A stretch of 32,790 nucleotides of DNA, taken from Caryophanales bacterium (GTDB lineage Bacteria > Bacillota_I > Bacilli_A > RF39 > UBA660). Under the pieces are notes generated by a model, which was given only the letters and a program-made list of their open reading frames with translations, was not told the origin of the DNA and ran no database searches. The stretch lies in NCBI GenBank assembly GCA_016290885.1, contig JAEEVN010000012.1, positions 1 to 32,790 of the forward strand, read 5' to 3'. Positions 1 through 7,841 of this stretch are shown in pieces. The number at the start of each line of letters is the position of its first letter. Position 1 is the first letter of the stretch. A program made the position numbers and the translations under genes.

Positions 1-2
1 GT

Positions 3-1973
3 AAAATACCAGGTGGATTTATTAAAAGAGAAGGAAGACCAACTGATGCTGCAACACTAGCTGCACGTATGATTGATAGACCAATGAGACCTATGTTTCC
101 AGAGGATTTTAGAAATGAGGTTCAAGTTGTTAATACAGTATTATCGGTTGATACAGATAATTCACCAGAACTTTCTGCTATGTTTGGTTCAAGCCTTGCA
201 ACATGTATTAGTAAGATCCCATTTGATGGACCAATTGCGGGTGTTAAAGTAGGTAGAGTTAACGGGGAATTTGTTATTAACCCAACACCAGATGAGTTAG
301 AGATGAGTGATTTAGATTTAACTGTAGCTGGAACTAAATATGCAATTAACATGGTAGAAGCAGGAGCTAAAGAAGTATCTGAAGCTGATATGTTAGATGC
401 ATTAATGTTTGGTCATGAAGCAGTTAAAGAATTATGTGAATTCCAAGAAGAAATCGTTAAAGAAATTGGCGAAGAAAAGATGGAATATGAACATATTGAA
501 TTAGAAGATGAATTAGTTAAAGAAATAACTGATTTAGCTGCTGATAAATTAGATAAAGCAATGCGTATTAAAGAAAAATTAGAAAAATATGCCGCAATAG
601 ATGCAGTTAAAGAAGAAGTAGTAGCTAAATATGAAGAAGAAAATAAAGAAAAATTAGATTCTGAAGAATTAACTCTATTACTAACTAAAGTTAAATTAAT
701 TCTTGAAAATATCGAATATGATATCTTTAGAAGTATTACAGTTAATGAAAAAACAAGAAGTGATGGAAGAAGTATGACAGAAATTCGTCCATTATCTACA
801 GCAATTGATTTATTACCTAGAACTCATGGTAGTGCATTATTTACTCGTGGTGAAACTCAAGCATTAGCAGTAACTACATTAGGTGCACTTAATGAAAACC
901 AAATTCTAGATGGACTTTCTCTTGAAACAGAAAAGAGATTTATGTTACATTATAATTTCCCAGCTTTCTCAGTTGGTGAAACAGGTAGATACGGAAGCCC
1001 TGGACGTCGTGAAATTGGTCATGGTGCCTTAGGTGAAAGATGTCTTTCTCAAGTAATGCCTAGTGAAGAAGAATTCCCATATACAGTACGTGTTGTATCT
1101 GAAATACTTGAAAGTAATGGTTCAAGTTCTCAAGCTACAATTTGTGCTGGATGTATGTCTTTAATGGCAGCTGGTGTTCCTATTAAAGCACCTGTAGCTG
1201 GTATTGCAATGGGATTAATTACTTCAAAAGATGGAAAAGATTATACTATTTTAACTGATATTCAAGGTATGGAAGATCACTTAGGTGATATGGACTTTAA
1301 AGTAGGTGGAACAAGAAAAGGTATTTGTTCTCTACAAATGGATATTAAGATTAAAGGTATTACAAAAGATATATTAAAAGAAGCTTTAGCACAAGCTAAG
1401 AAAGCTAGATTTGAAATTCTAGATTTAATGGAAACAGTTATTCCAGAACCTAGAAAAGAAGTATCTAAATATGCTCCAAAAACTGAAATATTTAAGATTA
1501 ATCCTGAAAAGATTAAAGATGTTATTGGTAAAGGTGGAGAAATGATTACTAAGATAATCTTAGAATCTAGTAACGTTACTTCAGTAAATGATATAAATGC
1601 TGTTAAAGTAGATATAGATGATGATGGTACTGTAGTTATTTATCATACTGATAAAGATGTAATTGAAGCTACAAAACAAAGAATATTAGATGCTTCAAGA
1701 GAAGTTGAAATAGGTAAGATATATACAGGTAAAGTTGTTAAAGTTGAAGACTATGGATGTTTTGTTAATCTATGGGATGGATTAGATGGATTTGTTCATG
1801 TATCACAACTTGCTCACGAAAGAGTAGAAAAACCATCTGATATGGTATCTGTTGGTGATGAAATCATAGTAATGGCAACTGGTTATGATAAGAGAGGTAA
1901 ACTTAACTTATCTAGAAAAGATGCTATTCCAGCACCAGCTAAAAAAGAAGTAAAAGAAAAAGAAGAAAAATAA
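3..1973 (+). CDS. pnp: Polyribonucleotide nucleotidyltransferase (PNPase), 5'-truncated
   Basis: Phosphorolytic 3'-to-5' exoribonuclease of mRNA decay that uses phosphate and releases nucleoside diphosphates; family members are homotrimers. The frame is open from position 3, upstream of the first ATG at 69, and starts in the conserved [17 protein letters not shown] segment, so roughly 50-60 N-terminal residues lie outside the window. In order I see the end of the first RNase PH domain, an acidic all-helical linker (about 410-720), the second RNase PH domain with SNGSSSQA (phosphate site) and [13 protein letters not shown] (catalytic Asp/Asp/Lys), a KH domain with the IGKGGE loop (about 1485-1670), and an S1 domain (about 1707-1925) with FVHVSQLA. 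The tail is Lys/Glu-rich. All key residues visible in this part are intact. It converges on rnjA across a shared hairpin. Identification is secure. Confidence 0.97.
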   Translation, partial: KIPGGFIKREGRPTDAATLAARMIDRPMRPMFPEDFRNEVQVVNTVLSVDTDNSPELSAMFGSSLATCISKIPFDGPIAGVKVGRVNGEFVINPTPDELEMSDLDLTVAGTKYAINMVEAGAKEVSEADMLDALMFGHEAVKELCEFQEEIVKEIGEEKMEYEHIELEDELVKEITDLAADKLDKAMRIKEKLEKYAAIDAVKEEVVAKYEEENKEKLDSEELTLLLTKVKLILENIEYDIFRSITVNEKTRSDGRSMTEIRPLSTAIDLLPRTHGSALFTRGETQALAVTTLGALNENQILDGLSLETEKRFMLHYNFPAFSVGETGRYGSPGRREIGHGALGERCLSQVMPSEEEFPYTVRVVSEILESNGSSSQATICAGCMSLMAAGVPIKAPVAGIAMGLITSKDGKDYTILTDIQGMEDHLGDMDFKVGGTRKGICSLQMDIKIKGITKDILKEALAQAKKARFEILDLMETVIPEPRKEVSKYAPKTEIFKINPEKIKDVIGKGGEMITKIILESSNVTSVNDINAVKVDIDDDGTVVIYHTDKDVIEATKQRILDASREVEIGKIYTGKVVKVEDYGCFVNLWDGLDGFVHVSQLAHERVEKPSDMVSVGDEIIVMATGYDKRGKLNLSRKDAIPAPAKKEVKEKEEK

Positions 1974-1987
1974 TTTTCTTCTTTTTT
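1957..1987. terminator. Shared convergent terminator between pnp and rnjA
   Basis: A 13-bp A/T-rich stem with two G-C pairs has arms 1957-1969 and 1974-1986 and an ATAA loop at 1970-1973. It ends in a T-run on the plus strand and, read from the other side, an equivalent T-run on the minus strand. The pnp stop (1971-1973) sits in the loop and the rnjA stop (1986-1988) overlaps the right arm. The low GC content makes its strength uncertain. Confidence 0.6.
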
Positions 1988-3656
1988 ATTGTATATCCAT
2001 AATAACTGGAAGAATAATTGGTTTTCTTCCTGTTTTTTCAATTATATAAGTATTAACTTCATTAATTACATTTGATTTTAATTCAGAATAATTAAATTTC
2101 TTACTTTGTAATTCTTTAATAATTATTTCAGTAGCTTTATTTTCTATTTGTTTAATTAAAGCTTCATTTTCATTAACTAGAATAAATCCTCTAGTAGCAA
2201 TAGTTACTTTACCAAGAAGTAATCTTTTCTTTAAATCAACATTACATACTAGAACAAGTATTCCATCTCTTGCCATTATCTTTCTATCTTTAATAACAAC
2301 AGAACCTATATCACCAATTCTATTACCATCAACATATACATCATAACATGCAAATGATTTATCTCTTTTAACTTTACCATTTAATATAGAAAGCATTTCA
2401 CCATTTTGCATTATAAATGTATTTTCTCTAGGAACATCACATGATACAGCAAGATCAGTATGTTCTCTAAGCATTCTATATTCACCATGGATAGGCATTA
2501 CATATTTAGGTTTAAGAAGTCTTATCATTAATTTTAATTCTTCTTGATTACCATGCCCTGATGAGTGAATATCATTTAATAATGTATTTGTATAAGTTTT
2601 AACACCTTTAAGTGCTAATAAGTTTAATGTATTAGCAACTGCTTCACCATTACCAGGAATAGGTGATGAACTAAATATAACTGTATCACTAGGTAATAAT
2701 TTAATTTGTCTATGAGTACCATTTGCTATTCTAGATAAAGCTGCAAGTGGTTCTCCTTGAGACCCTGTACAAAGTAAACATACTTCTTCAGGTTTTAATT
2801 TATTAGCTTCTTCTGCAGTTATTATTGTAGAAGTATCTTCTATATAACCAGATTGAATAGCTATTTCTACTTGAGTTTCCATACTTCTACCAAATAGAAC
2901 AACTTTTCTATGATGTCTTTTAGCAGTTTCTATAATATGTTTTAATCTATATACGTTAGAAGCAAACGTTGCAACAATTATTCTTCCTCTTTGTTTACTA
3001 AATAAATCACTTAAAGTAGCATCTACTTTAGACTCACTAAGTGAAACTCCTTCACGTTCAGCATTAGTACTTTCATTCATAAGTAGAGTAACACCTTTTT
3101 CACCAATTCTAGCCATCTTTTGTAAATTTGCCATAGGTCCAATTGGACTTAAGTCAAATTTATAGTCACCCGATTCAACAATAACACCATTTGGTGTTTT
3201 GACTACAATTGCATAACTATCTGGGATAGAGTGAGTAGTTGCAATAAATTCTACTTCAATATTTTTAAATTTTATATTACTTGATTCATCATAAATAACA
3301 ATATTATCATATCCTATATTTCTTTCAGATATTTTCTTTTTAATTAAATTTGCTGCTTGATTTGGCGCGTAAATAACTGGTATATTTACAGTTTGTAGTA
3401 AGAAAGGTATTGATCCTATATGGTCTTCATGTCCATGTGTAATGAATAAACCTTTAATCTTACTTTCATTTTCTTTTAAGAATGTATAATCTGGAATTAC
3501 GTAATCTATTCCAAGTAAATCTGATTCAGGGAATAAAACACCGCTATCAATTATTATTAATTCATTTCCATGCATTATACAATACATATTTTTACCAACT
3601 TCACCAAGTCCACCAAGCGCAAATACTTTTGTATCAATTTTATTATTAAATTTCAT
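1986..3656 (-). CDS. rnjA: Ribonuclease J (RNase J1-type)
   Basis: Metallo-beta-lactamase/beta-CASP nuclease with endonuclease and 5'-to-3' exonuclease activity, central to mRNA turnover and rRNA maturation in low-GC Gram-positives. The 556-residue length matches RNase J1 (about 555). HGHEDH at residues 74-79 is the zinc motif. Further conserved blocks are TTHSIPDSY, the GDYKFD aspartate, FGRSMET, CTGSQGEP, SSPIPGN, SSGHG and PIHGEYRM, and the protein ends in ILPVIMDIQ, resembling the ILPIIMEV end of B. subtilis RNase J1. I chose the ATG at 3654-3656 because AAAGGAGA lies just upstream and MKFNNK directly precedes the conserved ALGGLGEVGKN. An in-frame upstream ATG would add 35 Lys-rich residues that the family lacks, and it lies above the predicted promoter. 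It converges on pnp and diverges from the gene at 3806. Confidence 0.96.
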   Translation of the reverse strand: MKFNNKIDTKVFALGGLGEVGKNMYCIMHGNELIIIDSGVLFPESDLLGIDYVIPDYTFLKENESKIKGLFITHGHEDHIGSIPFLLQTVNIPVIYAPNQAANLIKKKISERNIGYDNIVIYDESSNIKFKNIEVEFIATTHSIPDSYAIVVKTPNGVIVESGDYKFDLSPIGPMANLQKMARIGEKGVTLLMNESTNAEREGVSLSESKVDATLSDLFSKQRGRIIVATFASNVYRLKHIIETAKRHHRKVVLFGRSMETQVEIAIQSGYIEDTSTIITAEEANKLKPEEVCLLCTGSQGEPLAALSRIANGTHRQIKLLPSDTVIFSSSPIPGNGEAVANTLNLLALKGVKTYTNTLLNDIHSSGHGNQEELKLMIRLLKPKYVMPIHGEYRMLREHTDLAVSCDVPRENTFIMQNGEMLSILNGKVKRDKSFACYDVYVDGNRIGDIGSVVIKDRKIMARDGILVLVCNVDLKKRLLLGKVTIATRGFILVNENEALIKQIENKATEIIIKELQSKKFNYSELKSNVINEVNTYIIEKTGRKPIILPVIMDIQ

Positions 3657-3705
3657 GTTTTCTCCTTTCAAATTTTTAAAAAAGTATTTCGGGTTAACGA
3701 TATAA

Positions 3706-3734
3706 ATTATACTCTTTTTTTTAGTTTTTTGCAA
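3706..3734 (-). promoter_or_regulatory. rnjA promoter
   Basis: On the minus strand TTGCAA (3729-3734) and a perfect TATAAT (3706-3711) are separated by 17 bp. The predicted transcription start is about 40 nt upstream of the rnjA ATG. It lies back to back with the plus-strand promoter at 3750-3778. Confidence 0.7.
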
Positions 3735-3749
3735 CTTTTTAGAATATTG

Positions 3750-3778
3750 TTTACAATACAATAAAAGTATTATATAAT
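3750..3778 (+). promoter_or_regulatory. SigA-type promoter for the lysine-rich membrane protein gene
   Basis: TTTACA (3750-3755), 17-bp spacer, perfect TATAAT (3773-3778). The start site would be near 3785, about 20 nt before the ATG, with AGGGAG at 3793-3798 as ribosome-binding site. This is among the best promoters in the window. Confidence 0.75.
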
Positions 3779-3805
3779 ATAAAAGTAATAAAAGGGAGAT
3801 GTATT

Positions 3806-4096
3806 ATGGCAAAGACTCAAACTGAAGAAAAAACTAAAAAAACAACTACTAAAAAGGTAACAAAGAAATCTACTACTAAAAAAGCACCTGCTAAAAAAGT
3901 AGTAAAGAAAGCACCTAAGAAAGTAGTAAAAAAAGAAGAAGTAAAAGAAGTAGTAACTAAAGAAGAAAAAATTAATGAAGAAACTGCTAGATTAACTAAT
4001 GAAGCAAGATTTAGTGTATGGGTAGATGTATTAATTCTTATATTTATAGTTTTAATGTTCGCAGTAATTTTATATGGTTATTTAATTGCAAGATAA
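3806..4096 (+). CDS. Lysine/alanine-rich single-pass membrane protein, function unknown
   Basis: I do not recognise a family. The 96-residue protein has two parts. Residues 1 to about 50 are a low-complexity basic tail of Lys, Thr, Ala and Val with repeated KKxxxKK and APAKK units, resembling histone-H1-like tails. After a short charged helix (about 50-66) comes one strongly hydrophobic segment (about 70-93) and a final Ala-Arg. By the positive-inside rule the basic tail should be cytoplasmic. There is no signal peptidase motif or lipobox. It has its own strong promoter and its own terminator, so it is monocistronic, between rnjA and the ftsY operon. A role in binding nucleic acid or ribosomes at the membrane is conceivable from composition and location only. 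Such tails also arise as simple low-complexity anchors. Confidence 0.8.
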   Translation: MAKTQTEEKTKKTTTKKVTKKSTTKKAPAKKVVKKAPKKVVKKEEVKEVVTKEEKINEETARLTNEARFSVWVDVLILIFIVLMFAVILYGYLIAR

Positions 4097-4118
4097 AGAG
4101 AGTAATCTCTTTTTTTTT
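4095..4118 (+). terminator. Terminator after the lysine-rich membrane protein
   Basis: A 7-bp stem (arms 4095-4101 and 4106-4112, core AGAGA/TCTCT), a GTAA loop (4102-4105) and a continuous T-run to 4118. The left arm begins inside the TAA stop codon. Confidence 0.65.
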
Positions 4119-4132
4119 ATTTATTTTTAAGG

Positions 4133-4151
4133 TATAATTATTATTGGTGAT
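4133..4151 (+). promoter_or_regulatory. ftsY -10 element and GGTGAT ribosome-binding site
   Basis: A perfect TATAAT (4133-4138) follows the preceding terminator. The -35 position is only T-run. GGTGAT (4146-4151) precedes the ATG at 4156. If transcription starts about 7 nt after the -10, the 5' leader is about 10 nt. The same arrangement precedes the genes at 15300 and 26740. Confidence 0.5.
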
Positions 4152-4155
4152 ATAT

Positions 4156-5142
4156 ATGGGATTTTTTAGTAAATTAAAAGAAAAATTTAGTAAAAAAGAA
4201 ATCTTTAAAGATGAAAAACAAAAAGATAGATATGATAAAGGTTTAGAAAAAACTAGAAAAGAATTTAGTGATAAATTAAATAAATTGAATAAGAAGTATC
4301 AAAAGGTTAATCAAGAGTATTTTGAAGAATTAGAAGAAATGCTTATTATGTCTGATATTGGTGTTAATACTGTTATTAATTTTATGGATAGATTAGTAGA
4401 TAGAGTTAAAAGTGAAAAAATTGAAAATCCAGAAGAATTAAGAGAAGTAATAGTAGATGAATTATTTATAATATATGTTAATAATGAAGTATTGACTAAT
4501 AAGATTAATTATTCTGAAGAAGGCCCAACAGTACTTTTATTTGTTGGAGTAAATGGTGTAGGTAAAACTACTACTATTGCTAAGATTGCTAAGAAAGAAA
4601 AAGATAATAAAAAGAAAATATTATTAGTTGCAGGAGATACATTTAGAGCAGGTGCTATTGAACAAATAAAAGAATGGGGAGATAGACTTAAAGTAGATGT
4701 AGTATCAGGAGAAGAAAATTCTGATCCAGCATCAGTAGTATATAAAGGTATTGAAAAAGCTAAGAATGAAAAATATGATGTAGTACTTGTAGATACTGCA
4801 GGTAGATTACAAAATAAATTAAATCTAATGAAAGAATTAGAAAAAATTAATAAAGTTATTATTAATTTAATAGGACATGAAGTAAATGAAACTTTACTTG
4901 TAATTGATGCTACTACTGGACAAAATGGTATTTCACAAGCTAAAGCATTCAAAGAAATAACTAATGTTACAGGAATAGTACTAACTAAATTAGATGGTAC
5001 TGCTAAAGGTGGTATAGTACTTGCTATTAAAGAAGAAGTTAATATACCAGTTAAATTTATAGGACTTGGTGAAAAAGCAGAAGATTTAGAATATTTTGAT
5101 ATAGAAAAATATATATATGGATTATTTAAGGAAATGATGTAA
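4156..5142 (+). CDS. ftsY: Signal recognition particle receptor FtsY
   Basis: Membrane-associated GTPase that pairs with Ffh to deliver ribosome-nascent chain complexes to the Sec translocon. The 328-residue protein begins with a short Lys-rich amphipathic A region (residues 1 to about 40, MGFFSKLKEKF), which probably contacts lipid, then the helical N domain and the SRP-type G domain. The latter shows GVNGVGKTTT (P-loop, about 130-139), DTFRAGA, DTAGRLQ, TKLDGTAKGG and GLGEKAEDL. I chose ATG 4156 over the in-frame TTG at 4144 because GGTGAT sits correctly before the ATG and the MGFFSKLK start is family-like. It heads an operon with ylxM (1-nt gap) and ffh. Confidence 0.96.
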   Translation: MGFFSKLKEKFSKKEIFKDEKQKDRYDKGLEKTRKEFSDKLNKLNKKYQKVNQEYFEELEEMLIMSDIGVNTVINFMDRLVDRVKSEKIENPEELREVIVDELFIIYVNNEVLTNKINYSEEGPTVLLFVGVNGVGKTTTIAKIAKKEKDNKKKILLVAGDTFRAGAIEQIKEWGDRLKVDVVSGEENSDPASVVYKGIEKAKNEKYDVVLVDTAGRLQNKLNLMKELEKINKVIINLIGHEVNETLLVIDATTGQNGISQAKAFKEITNVTGIVLTKLDGTAKGGIVLAIKEEVNIPVKFIGLGEKAEDLEYFDIEKYIYGLFKEMM

Positions 5143-5143
5143 T

Positions 5144-5443
5144 ATGGATAAACAAGATAAACTAATATTATTATTTGATTATTATGGTGATTTATTATCA
5201 GAATCACAAAGAAATTATTTTGAAAGTTATTATTTTGATAATTTATCTTTATCAGAAATTGGAGAAAACTATAATGTAAGTAGAAATGCTGTTTCTAAAG
5301 ATTTAAAACTAGCTTCTGAAAAATTAAATAATTATGAAGATAAATTAAAAATAATATCTAGAGATGATAAATTAAGAAAATTAGCTAGTAAAATAGAAGA
5401 TAAAGATTTAAAAGAAAAAATAATGAATATACTAGATGAGTAG
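5144..5443 (+). CDS. ylxM: YlxM (UPF0122) putative helix-turn-helix protein of the SRP operon
   Basis: A small helical protein of 99 residues. The segment LSLSEIGENYNVSRNAVSKDL (about residues 32-52) is a sigma-70 region-4-like helix-turn-helix, and LLFDYYGDLLSESQRNYFESYYFDNLS is the family's characteristic N-terminus. YlxM proteins sit between ftsY and ffh in many low-GC Gram-positives and in streptococci have been linked to SRP function. The ATG at 5144 lies one base after the ftsY stop, with AAGGAA about 9 nt upstream, so translational coupling is likely. Eight bases separate it from ffh. Identification rests on both sequence and position. Confidence 0.92.
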   Translation: MDKQDKLILLFDYYGDLLSESQRNYFESYYFDNLSLSEIGENYNVSRNAVSKDLKLASEKLNNYEDKLKIISRDDKLRKLASKIEDKDLKEKIMNILDE

Positions 5444-5451
5444 GTGATATA

Positions 5452-6759
5452 ATGTTTGAAAATTTAAGTGAAAAACTAGATTCTGCGATTAGTAAAATTA
5501 AGGGATATGGAGTATTAACTGAAGAAAATATAGGAGATGTTTTAAGAGAAGTAAGACTAGCTTTACTAGAAGCAGATGTTAACTATAAAGTAGTAAAAGA
5601 ATTTACTAATAATGTTAAAGAAAAAGCACTAGGAGAAGAAGTTAAAAAGAGTTTAAAGCCTGATGAAGTATTCTTAAAAATATTAAAAGATGAATTATTA
5701 GAACTTCTTGGTACTGATGAAATATCTATAGTAACTAAAAATAATCCTAATATGCTTATGTTAGTAGGTTTACAAGGATCTGGTAAAACTACTACTATTG
5801 GTAAACTTGCTAATTATATTAGAAAAAAATACAATAAAAAACCATTATTAGTAGCAGCAGATATATATAGACCAGCAGCTATAGAGCAATTAAAAACTAT
5901 AGGTAAAACATTAAATATACCTGTATTTGAAGAAGGTAAAAAAGATCCTGTAGAAATAGTTAAAGATGCAGTTAAATATGCTAAAGAAGAAGGATTAAAC
6001 TATGTACTTGTGGATACTGCAGGTCGTCTTCAAATAGATGAAAAATTAATGGATGAATTAAAGAATATTAATGAAGCAGTTAAGATGGATGAAGTACTTC
6101 TTGTACTTGATGCAATGATAGGTCAAGATGCTATTAATGTAATAAATGGATTTAATGAACAATTACCATTAACTGGAGTAATACTTACTAAACTTGATGG
6201 TGATACAAGAGGTGGTGTAGCATTATCTGCAAGACACTTAACTAATGTTCCAATTAAGTTTATTGGTACATCAGAAAAATTAGATGGCTTAGAATTATTT
6301 GATGCTGAAAGAATGACTTCTAGAATCTTAGGCATGGGTGATATGATGGGTCTTATTGAAAAGGCTGAAGGTATCATGAATGAAGAAGAATCACTTGATT
6401 CATTTAAGAAAATGAAAAAAGGTAAATATGACTTAGAAGATTTCTTAAAGCAATTTAATCAAATGAAGAAATTAGGACCTATAGAAAATATCATTAAAAT
6501 GCTACCAGGTGCTAAAAAGATGGGTCTAACTGATATTCATATTGATCCAAAAGATATGGCAAGATTAGAAGCAATAGTACTTTCTATGACACCAGAAGAA
6601 AGAAGAAATCCAGATATTATAAAAGCATCTAGAAAAGAAAGAATAGCAAAAGGCTGTGGACAAAATGTTCAAGCAGTTAATAAATTGCTTACTCAATTTG
6701 AACAATCTAAAAAAATGATGAAAATGATGAGTAATGGTAATATGAAATTGCCATTCTAA
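5452..6759 (+). CDS. ffh: Signal recognition particle protein Ffh (SRP54)
   Basis: Cytosolic GTPase that binds 4.5S/SRP RNA and signal peptides and docks with FtsY. The 435 residues show an N domain with the LREVRLALLEADVN motif, a G domain with GLQGSGKTTT (about 105-114), DIYRPAA, DTAGRLQ and TKLDGDTRGG, and then the methionine-rich M domain starting near MGDMMGLIEKAEG. That domain includes the RNA-binding region with MTPEERRNPDII and RKERIAKGCG. The C-terminus is short and Met-rich (KKMMKMM). GGTGAT stands 4 nt before the ATG, repeating the ribosome-binding site style of ftsY. No SRP RNA gene is visible in this window. Confidence 0.97.
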   Translation: MFENLSEKLDSAISKIKGYGVLTEENIGDVLREVRLALLEADVNYKVVKEFTNNVKEKALGEEVKKSLKPDEVFLKILKDELLELLGTDEISIVTKNNPNMLMLVGLQGSGKTTTIGKLANYIRKKYNKKPLLVAADIYRPAAIEQLKTIGKTLNIPVFEEGKKDPVEIVKDAVKYAKEEGLNYVLVDTAGRLQIDEKLMDELKNINEAVKMDEVLLVLDAMIGQDAINVINGFNEQLPLTGVILTKLDGDTRGGVALSARHLTNVPIKFIGTSEKLDGLELFDAERMTSRILGMGDMMGLIEKAEGIMNEEESLDSFKKMKKGKYDLEDFLKQFNQMKKLGPIENIIKMLPGAKKMGLTDIHIDPKDMARLEAIVLSMTPEERRNPDIIKASRKERIAKGCGQNVQAVNKLLTQFEQSKKMMKMMSNGNMKLPF

Positions 6760-6769
6760 TGAGGTATAT

Positions 6770-7546
6770 ATGGAACAAAAAATCTTTTATGATAGTACTG
6801 ATGGTGTAAAACTATGTGGTTTGCTTTCAAGAGTAAATGATAATAATAAAATAGTGGTATTATGTCATGGATTAAATGGAAATAAAACTGAAAGAAATAG
6901 TTTTAATCCTTTTGTAGAAAAATTACAAAAACAAAATATTAATTCTTTTAGATTTGATTTTAGAGGCCATGGAGAAAGTACTGGAAATGATTTTGAAATG
7001 ACACCAACTAAAGAAGTAGAAGATCTAGAAAAAACAATTGAACATTTAAATAGTATTGGATTTAATGAAATTGTTTTATTAGGTGCTAGTTTTGGTGGAA
7101 GTATAATTTCATTATTAGACTATAATAAATATAATTGTGTAAAAGCATTAATATGTTGGTATGGATGTTTAGATTATTTTTATACAATTGAAGCAGAAGG
7201 ATTCTTTTCAAAAGAACATAGAGATATCGCAGAAAAAAATGGATGGTTTGAAGTAACAAGTAAAAGAACGGGTAGAGTATTTAGATTAGGTAAAACTCTA
7301 TATGATGAAGTTTATAAAATAGTACCATATGAAAGCTTAATAAAAGTTGAATTACCAATATTATTTGTTCATGGACTTATAGATAATATGGTTCCATATG
7401 AATCATCTGTTAAGGTTTCAAAAATGTGTAAAAATGCTAAATTAGAATTAATAGAAAATGGATCTCATACATTTGATAATGATGTTAATGCTTTGAATAA
7501 AGCAATTGATGTTAGTATTGATTTCATTAAAAGTATATTAAATTGA
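6770..7546 (+). CDS. Alpha/beta hydrolase (serine esterase/lipase-like)
   Basis: A cytosolic protein of 258 residues with a complete alpha/beta-hydrolase signature. HGLNGNKTE supplies the oxyanion-hole region, FDFRGHGES is the strand-4 motif, GASFGG is the nucleophile elbow with the catalytic Ser, HGLIDNMVP carries the acid Asp, and ENGSHTFD the catalytic His. No signal peptide is seen. The substrate cannot be told from sequence; it resembles the broad family of small esterases and acylglycerol lipases annotated in Bacilli. The ATG follows the ffh stop by 10 nt with GAGG upstream, so it is probably the last gene of the ftsY-ylxM-ffh transcript. Its TGA stop overlaps the -35 box of the next promoter. 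I see no terminator with a T-run after it. Confidence 0.85.
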   Translation: MEQKIFYDSTDGVKLCGLLSRVNDNNKIVVLCHGLNGNKTERNSFNPFVEKLQKQNINSFRFDFRGHGESTGNDFEMTPTKEVEDLEKTIEHLNSIGFNEIVLLGASFGGSIISLLDYNKYNCVKALICWYGCLDYFYTIEAEGFFSKEHRDIAEKNGWFEVTSKRTGRVFRLGKTLYDEVYKIVPYESLIKVELPILFVHGLIDNMVPYESSVKVSKMCKNAKLELIENGSHTFDNDVNALNKAIDVSIDFIKSILN

Positions 7547-7571
7547 CATTTTTAATTAAAAGTGGTATATT
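7543..7571 (+). promoter_or_regulatory. Promoter of the T-box leader and metG
   Basis: A perfect TTGACA (7543-7548), 17-bp spacer and TATATT (7566-7571) predict a start near 7578. The -35 overlaps the stop codon of the upstream hydrolase. This is the only exact consensus -35 I found in the window. Confidence 0.75.
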
Positions 7572-7577
7572 TAATAC

Positions 7578-7820
7578 CGAAATCCTTTGATTGGAAGAGT
7601 AAAAAGATAGAGTTTTAAGAGAGTCTATGGTTGGTGTAAATAGATAACAAAGTCTTTTGAACATGGTCCTTGAGGTGATTAACTGATATGTAAGTTAATA
7701 CAGGAGTGCCTGTTATAGCATATACCTAAATGGTTATTAAGATTAATATAGTAATATATTAATGAAAAAGAGTGGTAACGCGTTAATAACGTCTCTTAGT
7801 TTTCTAAGAGATGTTTTTTT
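7578..7820 (+). promoter_or_regulatory. T-box riboswitch, methionine (AUG specifier)
   Basis: tRNA-sensing transcriptional attenuator. Stem I: a helix at 7593-7595/7667-7669, a specifier loop with AGTA (7598-7601) opposite GAA (7659-7661), a helix at 7602-7607/7653-7658, and a distal hairpin TCTAT/ATAGA (7624-7628/7640-7644) closing the typical GGTTGGTG loop. The specifier codon ATG lies at 7663-7665 and matches metG downstream. Stems at 7679-7684/7693-7698 and 7700-7704/7709-7713 follow. The T-box core AGAGTGGTAACGCG (7769-7782) has TGGT to pair with the ACCA end of an uncharged tRNA. The antiterminator uses AAGAG/CTCTT (7768-7772/7793-7797) plus ACG/CGT (7778-7780/7790-7792), which excludes the terminator. 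Known T-boxes of this kind raise synthetase expression when uncharged tRNA accumulates. Confidence 0.93.
7789..7820 (+). terminator. Conditional terminator of the metG T-box
   Basis: An 11-bp stem (arms 7789-7799 and 7804-7814, one G-U pair) with a TTTT loop is followed by a T-run to 7820. Its left arm contains the CGTCTCTT strand that also forms the antiterminator, so the two structures are mutually exclusive. Confidence 0.9.
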
Positions 7821-7841
7821 ATTTAAAAAGGAGGAATTAAA

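Noticed and set aside
3657-3761. N-terminal extension of rnjA to an upstream ATG
   Set aside because: The extra 35 residues are Lys-rich and unlike RNase J, the predicted promoter at 3706-3734 lies inside the extension, and AAAGGAGA marks the downstream ATG.
4509-5207. Long open frame on the minus strand across ftsY (232 codons)
   Set aside because: It lies antisense to a clear ftsY, is rich in Ser/Ile/Pro as expected for the complement of A-rich coding sequence, and has no family motif or ribosome-binding site.
7564-7578. GGTAT/ATACC hairpin as a terminator for the hydrolase gene
   Set aside because: The stem is only five pairs, no T-run follows, and it covers the -10 of the T-box promoter.
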